Origin: CAYYFX01 sp964571855
Lineage (GTDB): Bacteria; ARS69
Length of the DNA stretch: 64,000 bases
Assembly (NCBI GenBank): GCA_964571855.1
Contig: CAZNDO010000018.1
Coordinates: 10,514 to 74,513 of the forward strand
Reading direction: 5' to 3'
Below the pieces are notes generated by a model. The model worked only from the letters and a program-made list of their open reading frames with translations. It was not told the origin of the DNA and did not search any database. Positions within the stretch are counted from its first letter, which is position 1, and each line of letters starts with the position of its first letter. This document shows, piece after piece, positions 35,499-44,890 of this stretch. The translations under genes and the position numbers were made by a program.

Positions 35499-36940
35499 GG
35501 CGGCGGCCCCGCCAGGCGCGCCGCGAACAGCTCGCGCACGCGCTTCGGGTTCGCCTTCCCGCCGCTGGACTTCATGGCCTGCCCCACGAGGAAGCCGAGC
35601 ACCTTCTCCTCCCCGGCGCGCACCTGCGCAGCCTGGTCCGGGTGCCGCGCCACCACGTCGTCCACGATCGCGGCGAGCGCGGCATCATCCGACACCTGCG
35701 TGAGCCCCTCCGCCTCCACGATCTCGCGCGGCGCGCGGCCGGTCTCGCGCATCCTCTCGAAGACCGTCTTCGCGGCGCTCCCGGACACGGTGCCGTCCCG
35801 CACGAGCGCCAGCAGCTCCCCGAGCGACGCGCCGGTCACCCCCACGTCCGCCACGCGCGTCCCCTCGTCCTTCAACAGCCGCAGCACCTCGCCCATCGTC
35901 CAGTTCGCGGCGAGCTTCCCGTCGCCGCACGCGCGCGCGGCCTCCTCGAAGGTGTCGGCCACGTCGCGGCGCTCCGTGAGGACGGCCGCGTCGTACGCCG
36001 GCAACCCCCACTCCGCGGCGAACCGCGCCCGCCGCGCGAGCGGCAGCTCCGGCAGCGCCGCGCGCGCCGCGTCCACGTCCGCCGGGGCCAACTCCAGCGG
36101 CGGCAGATCCGGCTCCGGGAAGTAGCGGTAGTCCGGCGCGTCCTCCTTGGAGCGCATCATGCGCACGTCGCCGGCCCCGTCGTCCCACAGCATCGTGGCG
36201 GCCTCGATCCGCCCGCCGCCCTCCCGCACGGACGCCTGCCGCGCCGCCTCCCGCGCGATCGCGCGCTCCACCATGCGGATGCTGTTCAGGTTCTTCACCT
36301 CGGTCTTCGTGCCGAGCGCGGCGTCGCCCGCGCGGCGCACGGAGACGTTCGCGTCGCAGCGGAGGTTCCCGCGGCTCATCTCCCCGTCGGACACGCCGAG
36401 CCAGCGCACCGTGCGCCGCAGGGACTCCAGCACGGCGCCCGCCTCCTCGGGGCGCCGGAGCGCCGGCTCCGTCACGATCTCGAGCAGCGGCGTGCCGCAG
36501 CGGTTCAGGTCCAGCCGCGTGTCCCCGCCCGCGCCGGTCTCGTCGTGCAGCGACTTCCCAGCGTCCTCCTCCAGGTGCACGCGCACGAGCGGCACCGCGC
36601 GCTCCTCGCCGTCCCGCGCGAAGGGGATGGCGCCGCCCACGCCGAGCGGCGCCTCGTACTGCGAGATCTGGTAGCCCTTCGGCAGGTCCGGGTAGAAGTA
36701 GTTCTTCCGCGCGAAGACCGAGCGCGAAGGCACGCGGCACCCGAGCGCGAGCACCGTGCGCAGCGACAGCTCCACCGCGCGCGCGTTCAGCACCGGCAGC
36801 GCACCCGGCAGCCCCAGGCACACCGCGCACACGTTCGTGTTCGGCGGGTCGCCGAAGCGCCGCGGGCACGCGCAGAAGCACTTCGACTCGGTGTCGAGCT
36901 GCACGTGGATCTCAAGCCCGATCACGGTCTCCCAGGTCAT
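35495..36940 (-). CDS. gatB: Asp-tRNA(Asn)/Glu-tRNA(Gln) amidotransferase subunit B
   Basis: The 481-aa GatB cradle subunit carries the kinase site that activates Glu-tRNA(Gln) or Asp-tRNA(Asn). It has VIGLEIHVQL at the start, the zinc-site cysteines CFCACP and NVCAVCLGLPG, ARKNYFYPDLPKGYQISQY, and DLNRCGTPLLEIVTEP. The helical YqeY-like tail ends with KANPKRVRELF. Its ATG overlaps the gatA stop. Length and motifs are complete. Confidence 0.97.
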   Translation of the reverse strand: MTWETVIGLEIHVQLDTESKCFCACPRRFGDPPNTNVCAVCLGLPGALPVLNARAVELSLRTVLALGCRVPSRSVFARKNYFYPDLPKGYQISQYEAPLGVGGAIPFARDGEERAVPLVRVHLEEDAGKSLHDETGAGGDTRLDLNRCGTPLLEIVTEPALRRPEEAGAVLESLRRTVRWLGVSDGEMSRGNLRCDANVSVRRAGDAALGTKTEVKNLNSIRMVERAIAREAARQASVREGGGRIEAATMLWDDGAGDVRMMRSKEDAPDYRYFPEPDLPPLELAPADVDAARAALPELPLARRARFAAEWGLPAYDAAVLTERRDVADTFEEAARACGDGKLAANWTMGEVLRLLKDEGTRVADVGVTGASLGELLALVRDGTVSGSAAKTVFERMRETGRAPREIVEAEGLTQVSDDAALAAIVDDVVARHPDQAAQVRAGEEKVLGFLVGQAMKSSGGKANPKRVRELFAARLAGPPP

Positions 36941-38349
36941 CGCGCCGCCTCGAACGCGGCCGCGGCGCGCAGCAGCAGGTCCTCGCGCCACGCGGGCGCC
37001 TGGATCTGCAGACCCACCGGGAAGCCCTCGCGGTCCGTCCCGCACGGGACGGAGATCGCGGGGATGCCGGCCAGGCTGGCCGGGATCGTCATGGCGTCGG
37101 TGAGGTACATCGCGAGGGGATCATCCGTTCGCGCGCCGCGGGCGAAGGGTCCGGTGGGCGCCACCGGCGACAGCAGGAGGTCGGCGTGCGCGAAGGCGTC
37201 GCGGTAGTCGCGCGCCAGGTGGGCCCGCGCCTTCGAAGCGCGCCCGTAGAAGCGATCGTGGTACCCGGACGAGAGGCAGAACGTGCCCATGAGGATGCGC
37301 CGTTTCACCTCGGCGCCGAAGCCCTCGTCGCGCGTGCGCGTGTACAGGTCATCCAGATCGCGCGGGGCGGCGGCGCGGTGGCCGTAGCGCACGCCGTCGT
37401 AGCGCGCCAGGTTCGACGACGCTTCGGCGCTCGCCAGCACGTAGTACGCCGCGATCCCGTAGCGCGCGTGCGGGAGGCGCGCCTCCACGCGCGCGGCGCC
37501 CAGCCGCTCGAACACGGCGGCGGCCTCCTCCACGCGCGCGCGGACGTCCTCCGCCACGCCCTCGCCGAGCAGCTCCGGCACGACGCCCACGCGCAAGCCC
37601 CGCACATCCGTGGCGGCGAGGTCCCCGATCGGCTCCACCGGCGTCGCGCGACACGTGGCGTCCGCGGGGTCGCCGCCCGCGATCGTCTCGTACAGCCGCG
37701 CCACTCCCGCCACGTCCGCCGCCACCGGCCCGATCTGGTCCAGCGAGGATGCGAACGCCACGAGCCCGGACCGCGACACCCGTCCCCACGTGGGCTTCAG
37801 CCCCACCACGCCGCACCACGCCGCAGGGAGGCGCACCGAGCCGCCGGTGTCGCTGCCGAGCGCGAGCACGGCCATCCCGTCGGCCACCGCCACGCACGAT
37901 CCCCCGGACGATCCGCCGGGGACGCGCGCCGGATCGCGCGGGTGCGCCGCCGCGCCGAACGCGGAGTGCTCGTTGGAGCTGCCCATGGCGAACTCGTCGA
38001 GGTTCGTCTTGCCGAGGATCACCGCGCCGGCGGCGCGAAGCCGGCCCACGACCGTGGCGTCCACCGGGGAGCGGTAGCCCGCGAGGATGCGCGAAGCGCA
38101 GGTCGTCGGGAGGTCGCGGGTGACGAGGTTGTCCTTCAGCGCGATCGGCACGCCGTCCAGCGGCCCGAGCGCGCGCCCCGCCGCGCGGCGCGCATCCGAA
38201 GCCGCCGCCTGCGCCCTCGCCCCGGCCTCGTCCACGTGCAGGAAGGCGCGCAGCTCCCCGTTGCGGGCGGCGATCCGCGCCAGACATCGCTCGGTGAGGG
38301 CCGTGGACGTGAGCGCGCCGCCGGCGAGATCCGCGAGCACCCCGCTCAC
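36937..38349 (-). CDS. gatA: Asp-tRNA(Asn)/Glu-tRNA(Gln) amidotransferase subunit A
   Basis: The 470-aa amidase-signature glutaminase releases ammonia for GatB. The Ser-cisSer-Lys triad is visible: Lys in PIALKDNL near residue 75, the cis-Ser in PGGSSGGS near 150, and the nucleophile Ser in GSDTGGSVR near 170. The start is a GTG overlapping the gatC stop; the downstream end overlaps gatB. The enzyme makes Gln-tRNA or Asn-tRNA by the indirect route, implying that one of the direct synthetases is missing from the genome. Confidence 0.97.
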   Translation of the reverse strand: MSGVLADLAGGALTSTALTERCLARIAARNGELRAFLHVDEAGARAQAAASDARRAAGRALGPLDGVPIALKDNLVTRDLPTTCASRILAGYRSPVDATVVGRLRAAGAVILGKTNLDEFAMGSSNEHSAFGAAAHPRDPARVPGGSSGGSCVAVADGMAVLALGSDTGGSVRLPAAWCGVVGLKPTWGRVSRSGLVAFASSLDQIGPVAADVAGVARLYETIAGGDPADATCRATPVEPIGDLAATDVRGLRVGVVPELLGEGVAEDVRARVEEAAAVFERLGAARVEARLPHARYGIAAYYVLASAEASSNLARYDGVRYGHRAAAPRDLDDLYTRTRDEGFGAEVKRRILMGTFCLSSGYHDRFYGRASKARAHLARDYRDAFAHADLLLSPVAPTGPFARGARTDDPLAMYLTDAMTIPASLAGIPAISVPCGTDREGFPVGLQIQAPAWREDLLLRAAAAFEAAR

Positions 38350-38645
38350 GCCGCGGGCTCCGCGTCGATCACGGGCGGGACGACGAACGTGCCGCCGGCC
38401 GGATCCGCGCCCGGCGCCTGCGCGAGCACGTCGTCCCGCGGCAGCCCGGGCCGCGCCGCGTCCGCGCGCAGCATGCCCGGCGACGCGTCGCGCTCGCCGG
38501 GATCCGGCTCTTCGTCGATGTCCTTGAGCAGCTCCACGTAATCCAGGATCCGCACGAGCTGGGCGGACAGCTCCCGCTCCTCGTCGGGCGTGAGCGCCAG
38601 CTTCGCCAGCCGTGCGACCCGCGCGATCTCGTCCCGCGAAACCAC
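38346..38645 (-). CDS. gatC: Asp-tRNA(Asn)/Glu-tRNA(Gln) amidotransferase subunit C
   Basis: The 99-aa protein has the GatC pattern SRDEIARVARLAKLALTPDE and LVRILDYVELLKDID, then a Pro-rich tail that wraps GatA. The GTG at 38645, behind GGGGAGGGG, gives the usual family length; the frame runs open further upstream. It is the first gene of gatC-gatA-gatB-nlpC. Confidence 0.93.
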   Translation of the reverse strand: MVSRDEIARVARLAKLALTPDEERELSAQLVRILDYVELLKDIDEEPDPGERDASPGMLRADAARPGLPRDDVLAQAPGADPAGGTFVVPPVIDAEPAA

Positions 38646-38754
38646 CGCCCCTCCCCTGCGCAACCGGCGCACGCGTGGATGCCGCGCGGAGGATACCCCG
38701 ATTCGCGGCGGGGACGGGATGATCCGATGCGGGTGGTCCGGCGGGTGGCGCGAC

Positions 38755-39072
38755 CTACCGGGCGGGCTGCACGACCACGCGGATGGTCACCTTCGGCGGG
38801 ACCCAGGACCGGGACGCCAGGCTGCCCGCGACCTTCCAGAGATGCGCGCGCAGCGACGGATCCGGGGCGGTCTCGCCGCCGCAGAGGATGCGGTAGATGG
38901 ACTCGCGGTCCAGCTCCTGGGCCGGGGAGGTGGTGCTCCCCAGGAGAAGCAGCGGCCCGGCGCCGGGGCCCGGAGTGCCGAGCAGGCGCATGGGGGACGC
39001 CGCGGCGGGCGCGAAGGAGACGAGAAGCAGCGCGAGGGCGGACGCGGCGGCGGCGAGGGAGCGTGCGGACAT
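38755..39072 (-). CDS. Small exported protein of unknown function
   Basis: The 105-aa protein starts at ATG 39072 behind GGAGG. It has a clear signal peptide (residues 1-27, ending PAAAS). The mature part of about 78 residues contains ELDRESIYRILCGGE with a single Cys and ends in a beta-like strand (VTIRVVVQPAR). No family is recognised. It lies downstream of, and on the same strand as, the following lipoprotein-like gene and fbaB. Confidence 0.6.
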   Translation of the reverse strand: MSARSLAAAASALALLLVSFAPAAASPMRLLGTPGPGAGPLLLLGSTTSPAQELDRESIYRILCGGETAPDPSLRAHLWKVAGSLASRSWVPPKVTIRVVVQPAR

Positions 39073-39127
39073 TCCGGCAGGGCCTCCGAAGGGGATCGGC
39101 GATTCGGCGGGGGTACGACGAAGCCGA

Positions 39128-39705
39128 CTACTCTCCCAACGATCGTCCGGAACGTCCAGCCGCTTGATCAGGATTTGCGAGGATCGCGCGTTTCGTGGCG
39201 GACGCGGCGGGAAGATCCGCGGGGGCCGCCGCCCAGGCCGCGGCGAACGCCTCGCGCAGCGGACCCTCGGCGGCCACCGCCAGCCGCGCCGCGAGCTCCG
39301 GCTCGTGCTCGAAGGGGAACGCCAGCGCCGCCAGCTCCGGATTCCACGCCTCCCCGTGCGGCAGCTCCAGGACCGCGCCATCCGAGATCCGCCGCTCGCC
39401 GCCGGTCTCGCGGATCACCGCCGGCGTCCGCCCCGGTGCGAACGCCGCCATCGCGAGCCGCGCGCCGGGCCGCCACGGGATCTTCACCGGCTCGCGCGCG
39501 GAATCCGGCACTTCCCCGGCCCGCCCGGCCACGCGCCACGCGTAGGCGAACGCGCCGGAGTCGTCCACCGCTTCCACGTAGAACACGGCGCCCGGGAGGG
39601 GCGCCGTGCGCTCGTCCACGAGGGTCACGCGCACGTCGCGCGTGGAGGCCAGATCGGCGCAACCCGGCGACGCCGCCAGCGCCAGCGCCGACCCGGCCGC
39701 GGCGA

Positions 39706-39730
<25 letters not shown>
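39128..39730 (-). CDS. Exported protein, possible lipoprotein, unknown function
   Basis: The 200-aa protein probably starts at GTG 39730, 25 bases inside the end of fbaB, which gives a basic n-region (MQGRHGR) and a hydrophobic stretch ending LAASPGC. The Cys there would be a weak lipobox (SPGC). The remainder has an Ig-like beta start (DVRVTLVDERTAPLPGAVFYVE), resembling a carboxypeptidase-regulatory fold, and a helical Ala-rich end. No catalytic motif is seen. A CTG overlapping the fbaB stop is a less likely start. Confidence 0.55.
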
Positions 39731-40782
<1,052 letters not shown>

Positions 40783-40986
40783 TTCGGACTCCTTTCGGGG
40801 TTGCGGAGCGCATCTTAGCACTGCCGGGCCGGGCCAGCGGACGCGCGCGTCCGGTCCGCGGGGCCCCGCCATCGCTGCGCCGGCGGCACAGGCTCACCCT
40901 GATCAGGGGGAGACTGTGTGTCTTCTTTGGACAGACCCCCCTCGGGGGGCTCGCCCGCCTTCCGGCCGGCCTGCTACGATGCCCCG

Positions 40987-42813
40987 ATGATGCACCGAGG
41001 ACTTTTCCCAGCCAACCCTCGCCTCGCCCGCAACGCGGCGTGGCTCGCGCTGTGTGGCGCGGTGCTGCTGCCGCTCGCGTGCGCGCCGGGTCCGGCGCTC
41101 CGGGGTTCCGGGGCCCCGCCGCTTCGCGTGCTGGTGGCGGCGGCGTCCACGCCGCTCCTCCCGGGGCTGGCCGGAGACGTGGAGCGGGACCTCGCGCGCG
41201 GGATCGCGGCGGGGCTCGGGCGCGAGGCGTTGTTCGTTCCCTGCACAGCGGGGGATCCGCTGGAGCCCCTGCAGGCGGGCGGCGTGGACCTGGTCGCCAC
41301 CGGGTTCGAGGCGGCCGGCGATGCCCCGGACGGGGTGGTCTACTCCCTGCCCTACCGGCACGAGGACGCTCCCGTGGTCCTCGCCCTCAAGGCAGACGAC
41401 CCCGTGCTCCGGCGCCGCGTGAACGAGATGATCGTGTCCCGGGCCTTCGCCGCGGGCGACCGGGTGCACCGCGACGATCTGGAGGGCATCCGGAAGCGGG
41501 GCTCGCTGCGACTGCTGGCGCTGCCGCACGTGGGCTCCTTCTTCCTGCAGGACGGTGCGCCGCGGGGCTTCGAGTACGAGCTGCTGCACCGCTTCGCGGA
41601 GGAGCAGGGGCTGGCGCTCGAGATCGTGAGCCCGAGGACGCCCGAGGAGCTGACGGAGTGGCTGCTGGCCGGGCGCGGGGACGTCCTGGCCGCGAACCCC
41701 GAGGCGCCGCTGGCCGCGAACGCCCGCATCGCCTCCACGCGCGCGGTCGCGCGGGTGGAGATGGTGGTGGCCGCCCGGGACGACGATCCGCGCCCGGTGC
41801 GCGAGATGGGCGATCTGGCCGGGCGCACGCTGGTGGCGCGCCGTGGCGGGGCCGAGGCCGCGCTGGCCACGCAGCTGGCCGACGCGGTGGAAGGGCTGAC
41901 CCTGGAGTGGGCCGACGGGGCGATCGGGTCCACCGCGCTGATCGCCGGCGTGGGCGAGGGACGCTACGACCTGGCGCTCGTCCCTTCGCACCTGGTCACC
42001 GTGGAGCGGCACGCGGGTCGCCGCGTGGACGCGGCGCTGCGGCTCGAGAACGCGGATCTCGTGTGGAGCGTCCGGGCGTCGAGTCCGAAGCTGCGCACCG
42101 CGCTGGACGCGTACCTGGCCCGCGCGTACCGCGGCGCCGAGTACAACGTGCTCTGGCGGAAGTACTTCCGCAACGGGCAGGCCGTGGCGCGCGCCGTGCA
42201 GCGGCCGGGCCGGCTCTCCCCGTGGGACGGCGAGGTCCGGCACTGGGCGGCCGTGCACGATCTGGACTGGCGGCTCGTGGTGGCGCTCATGCACCAGGAG
42301 TCCCGCTTCCAGCCCGAGGTGGTGAGCCCGTCCGGCGCGGCCGGCCTCATGCAGATCGTGCCCGAGACCGCCACCGAGCTGGACCTCGTGGATCTGCACG
42401 ATCCCGAGGAGTCCATCCGCGCCGGCACGCGCTACCTGCGCTGGCTGCTGGAGCTGTACGACGAGGACCTTTCGCTCGTGACGCGGCTGCGCTTCGCGCT
42501 GGCCAGCTACAACGCGGGCCCCGGCCACGTGGCGGATGCGCGGAAGCTGGCAGCCACGATCGGGCTGGATCCGGACCGCTGGTACGACCACGTGGAGCGC
42601 GCCATGCTGCTGCTGGAGCAGCCCGAGTACTACGCGAACGCGCGGTGCGGCTACTGCCGCGGGTCGGAGACGGTGCGCTACGTGCGGGAGATCGACCGCC
42701 GGTACCGGCTGTACGTGCAGTTCGTGCCTCAGGACGCGCCGGAGTCCTCCCCGGACTCGGGCGCCCTGGCGGCGCTTCCGGCCGCGCCGGCCGCCCCGTT
42801 GCCGCCGGCCTGA
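40987..42813 (+). CDS. MltF-like membrane-bound lytic transglycosylase with two solute-binding-like regions
   Basis: The 608-aa lipoprotein has a lipobox ending LACAP (Cys about residue 32). Residues 46-165 look like half of a family-3 solute-binding fold (PLRVLVAAAS, VDLVATGFEAAGDAP). Residues 170-395 form a second, complete one (GSLRLLALPHVGSFFLQDG, ESPRT-like loops, YDLALVPSHL). A C-terminal SLT domain at about 415-560 carries the catalytic Glu in HQESRFQP, GAAGLMQIVPETA and SYNAGPGHV. It cleaves murein glycan strands, regulated by its ligand-binding part. It is longer than canonical MltF by the extra N-terminal region. The final 85 bases overlap the convergent gene. Confidence 0.9.
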   Translation: MMHRGLFPANPRLARNAAWLALCGAVLLPLACAPGPALRGSGAPPLRVLVAAASTPLLPGLAGDVERDLARGIAAGLGREALFVPCTAGDPLEPLQAGGVDLVATGFEAAGDAPDGVVYSLPYRHEDAPVVLALKADDPVLRRRVNEMIVSRAFAAGDRVHRDDLEGIRKRGSLRLLALPHVGSFFLQDGAPRGFEYELLHRFAEEQGLALEIVSPRTPEELTEWLLAGRGDVLAANPEAPLAANARIASTRAVARVEMVVAARDDDPRPVREMGDLAGRTLVARRGGAEAALATQLADAVEGLTLEWADGAIGSTALIAGVGEGRYDLALVPSHLVTVERHAGRRVDAALRLENADLVWSVRASSPKLRTALDAYLARAYRGAEYNVLWRKYFRNGQAVARAVQRPGRLSPWDGEVRHWAAVHDLDWRLVVALMHQESRFQPEVVSPSGAAGLMQIVPETATELDLVDLHDPEESIRAGTRYLRWLLELYDEDLSLVTRLRFALASYNAGPGHVADARKLAATIGLDPDRWYDHVERAMLLLEQPEYYANARCGYCRGSETVRYVREIDRRYRLYVQFVPQDAPESSPDSGALAALPAAPAAPLPPA

Positions 42814-44660
42814 TCCCGCGGCACCACCTCCAGCACCTCGATGGCCGCCGCCACGTTCCCGAACGGCGGCATCACGTACACGCCCTGCACCATCGGCATG
42901 GCCTCAAGCAGCGCCTCGCGCGCGATCTCGATCCCGGCGGCGCGCGCGTCCTCGGCGGACTCGGCGCGGGCCAGCCGCTCGAGGATGCGCTCCGGGACCT
43001 CCATGCCGGGGACCTCGTTCGTGAGGAACTCGGCGTTGCGATAGCTGCGCAGCGGGAGGATGCCCACGAGCAGCGGGATCCGGCAGTGCTCCGTGCGCCG
43101 GATGAACCGCTCCAGGACGCGCACGTCGTACACGGGCTGCGTCATCACGTACTCGGCGCCGGCCTCCACCTTGTACTCGAAGCGGCGGATCTCCTCGTCC
43201 AGGTTCACGGCGGCGGGGTTCGCGCCCACGCCCAGGTGCAGGGCCGTGCGCTGGTCGATGGGGTTGCCCACGAGATCCTGCGCCCGGTTCAGCCGGCTCG
43301 CGATCTGCAGGAGACCGATGGAGTCCACGTCGAACACCGCGGTGGCCGACGGGTAGTCCCCCAGCTTCGGCGGGTCCCCGGTGACGATGAGCACGTTGCC
43401 CACGCCGAGCGCGCCCATCCCCAGGAGATCGGACTGCATGCCGAGCAGGTTCCGGTCCCGGCAGCAGTAGTGCAGGATGGTCTCCATCCCCACCTTCGCG
43501 GAGGCGAGGACGGCCAGCGCGAGCGAGCTCATGCGCGCGGACGCTCGCGGCCCGTCCGGGATGTTCACCGCATCCACGCCGGCGGCCCTCAGCTTCTCGA
43601 TACGCGCGAGCGCCTTGGCCGGGTCCGGGCTCTTCGGCGGCGAGATCTCCACCGAGCACACGAACCGCCCGGCCGCGATCTTCGCGCCGAGGCCGGATTT
43701 CCGCTCGCGCGGCAGCGGCTCGGCCGCCGGCGCGGGTTCGGCCGTGGCGACCTTCGGGGGCGGCTTCGGGGCGCGGTAGTCCTCCGGCCGCTGCGCGCGC
43801 AGCGCCGCCTTCACCGCGCGGATGTGATCCGGCGTGGTGCCGCAGCAGCCGCCGATGATCCGCACGCCGGCGCGCAGGAAGCGGCGCGCGTACTTGGCGA
43901 AGTACTCCGGCGAGGACAGGTACATGTACCGGCCCTCGACGAGCCGGGGCATCCCGGCGTTCGGCATCACGGCGAGCGGCCGGTCCGTGGCCTCCCGCAT
44001 GCGCTCGATGGCGGCCAGCATGGGCTGCGGGCCCACCGAGCAGTTCAAGCCCACCGCGTCGGCGCCCCACTCGGAGAGGCGGACGGCGATCTTGTCCGGG
44101 GCGTCGCCGAACGCGGAGTGCTCCTCGTCGGACACGCTCATCATGGCCACGACCGGCCGGTCGCTCACCTCGCGGACGGCGCGGATGGCCTCGCGCATCT
44201 CCTCCAGGCGGCGGATGGTCTCGAGGACGAAGAAGTCCACGCCGCCCTCCGCCAGCGCCTCGGCCTGCGCGCGGAAGACCGCGCGGGCCTCGTCGTAGGC
44301 GATGCGGCCGAGGGGCTCGATGGGAACGCCCAGGGGGCCCATGGACCCCGCCACGAGCACGTCCTCCCCCGCCTCGGCGCGGGCCAGGGCCACGCCGGCA
44401 CGGTTGATCTCCGCCACCCGGGCACCCAGCCCGTGGGGCTCCAGCTTGAAGACGTTCGCCCCGAAGGTGTTGGTCTCGACGAAGTCCGCGCCGGCCTCGA
44501 CGTACTCCCGGTGGACCTCCCGCACGAGCTCCGGCTCGGCGAGATTCAGCTCGTCGAAGCAACGGTTGATGAAGATCCCCTTGGAGTAGAGGCGCGTGCC
44601 CATGGCCCCGTCGCCCACGACGGCGCCGCGCGCGATCCTCTCCAGAAGGCCTTCCGCCAC
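42729..44660 (-). CDS. Bifunctional homocysteine S-methyltransferase / 5,10-methylenetetrahydrofolate reductase
   Basis: The 643-aa fusion has an N-terminal homocysteine methyltransferase barrel (GDGAMGTRLYSKG; zinc Cys in LNCSVGP and GGCCGTTPDH). After a Pro-rich linker, a MTHFR domain spans about 320-615 (CSVEISPPKSPD, LHYCCRDRN, VTGDPPKLGDYP, TQPVYD). It resembles B. subtilis YitJ. It supplies methyl-tetrahydrofolate and methylates homocysteine. GTG 44660 with GGGGAG upstream is preferred; the frame allows an ATG at 44693 without a ribosome site. A low-complexity Gly/Ala/Ser tail is encoded antisense to the end of the transglycosylase. Confidence 0.93.
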   Translation of the reverse strand: MAEGLLERIARGAVVGDGAMGTRLYSKGIFINRCFDELNLAEPELVREVHREYVEAGADFVETNTFGANVFKLEPHGLGARVAEINRAGVALARAEAGEDVLVAGSMGPLGVPIEPLGRIAYDEARAVFRAQAEALAEGGVDFFVLETIRRLEEMREAIRAVREVSDRPVVAMMSVSDEEHSAFGDAPDKIAVRLSEWGADAVGLNCSVGPQPMLAAIERMREATDRPLAVMPNAGMPRLVEGRYMYLSSPEYFAKYARRFLRAGVRIIGGCCGTTPDHIRAVKAALRAQRPEDYRAPKPPPKVATAEPAPAAEPLPRERKSGLGAKIAAGRFVCSVEISPPKSPDPAKALARIEKLRAAGVDAVNIPDGPRASARMSSLALAVLASAKVGMETILHYCCRDRNLLGMQSDLLGMGALGVGNVLIVTGDPPKLGDYPSATAVFDVDSIGLLQIASRLNRAQDLVGNPIDQRTALHLGVGANPAAVNLDEEIRRFEYKVEAGAEYVMTQPVYDVRVLERFIRRTEHCRIPLLVGILPLRSYRNAEFLTNEVPGMEVPERILERLARAESAEDARAAGIEIAREALLEAMPMVQGVYVMPPFGNVAAAIEVLEVVPRDQAGGNGAAGAAGSAARAPESGEDSGAS

Positions 44661-44698
44661 GGCGTCTCCCCGGCTGCGGTGGCGGACCACCATAGAGC

Positions 44699-44738
44699 AA
44701 AACGCCGCGGCCCGGGGGGGTGATCCGGAACCGCGGCG
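44699..44738 (-). terminator. Hairpin with T-run upstream of the methyltransferase/MTHFR gene
   Basis: CGCCGCGG (44703-44710) and CCGCGGCG (44731-44738) are perfect arms around a 20-base loop. On the minus strand the stem is followed by four T residues (44699-44702). It could end the upstream gene (stop at 44891) or act as an attenuator in the leader of the MTHFR gene, whose start is about 40 bases on. Confidence 0.5.
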
Positions 44739-44890
44739 CGCTGTCTCCCGACTGCTCTTCTCTTCGGAGGTGGAGCGTGGCTGCGCTTCCGCGCTCCGAA
44801 TGTGTGTACCCCGGGACCGCGGCCGGGTTCCCGGGGATCGCCGGGGTTCCGGGGTCGGGCGGGGTCAGGTCCCCTCCGGCCGGCCGGTCG

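Noticed and set aside
44750..44840. GGAGCG...CGCTCC hairpin considered as a SAH riboswitch upstream of the MTHFR gene
   Set aside because: The conserved loop bases and second helix of the SAH aptamer are not present. Only a generic hairpin and a T-run can be supported.
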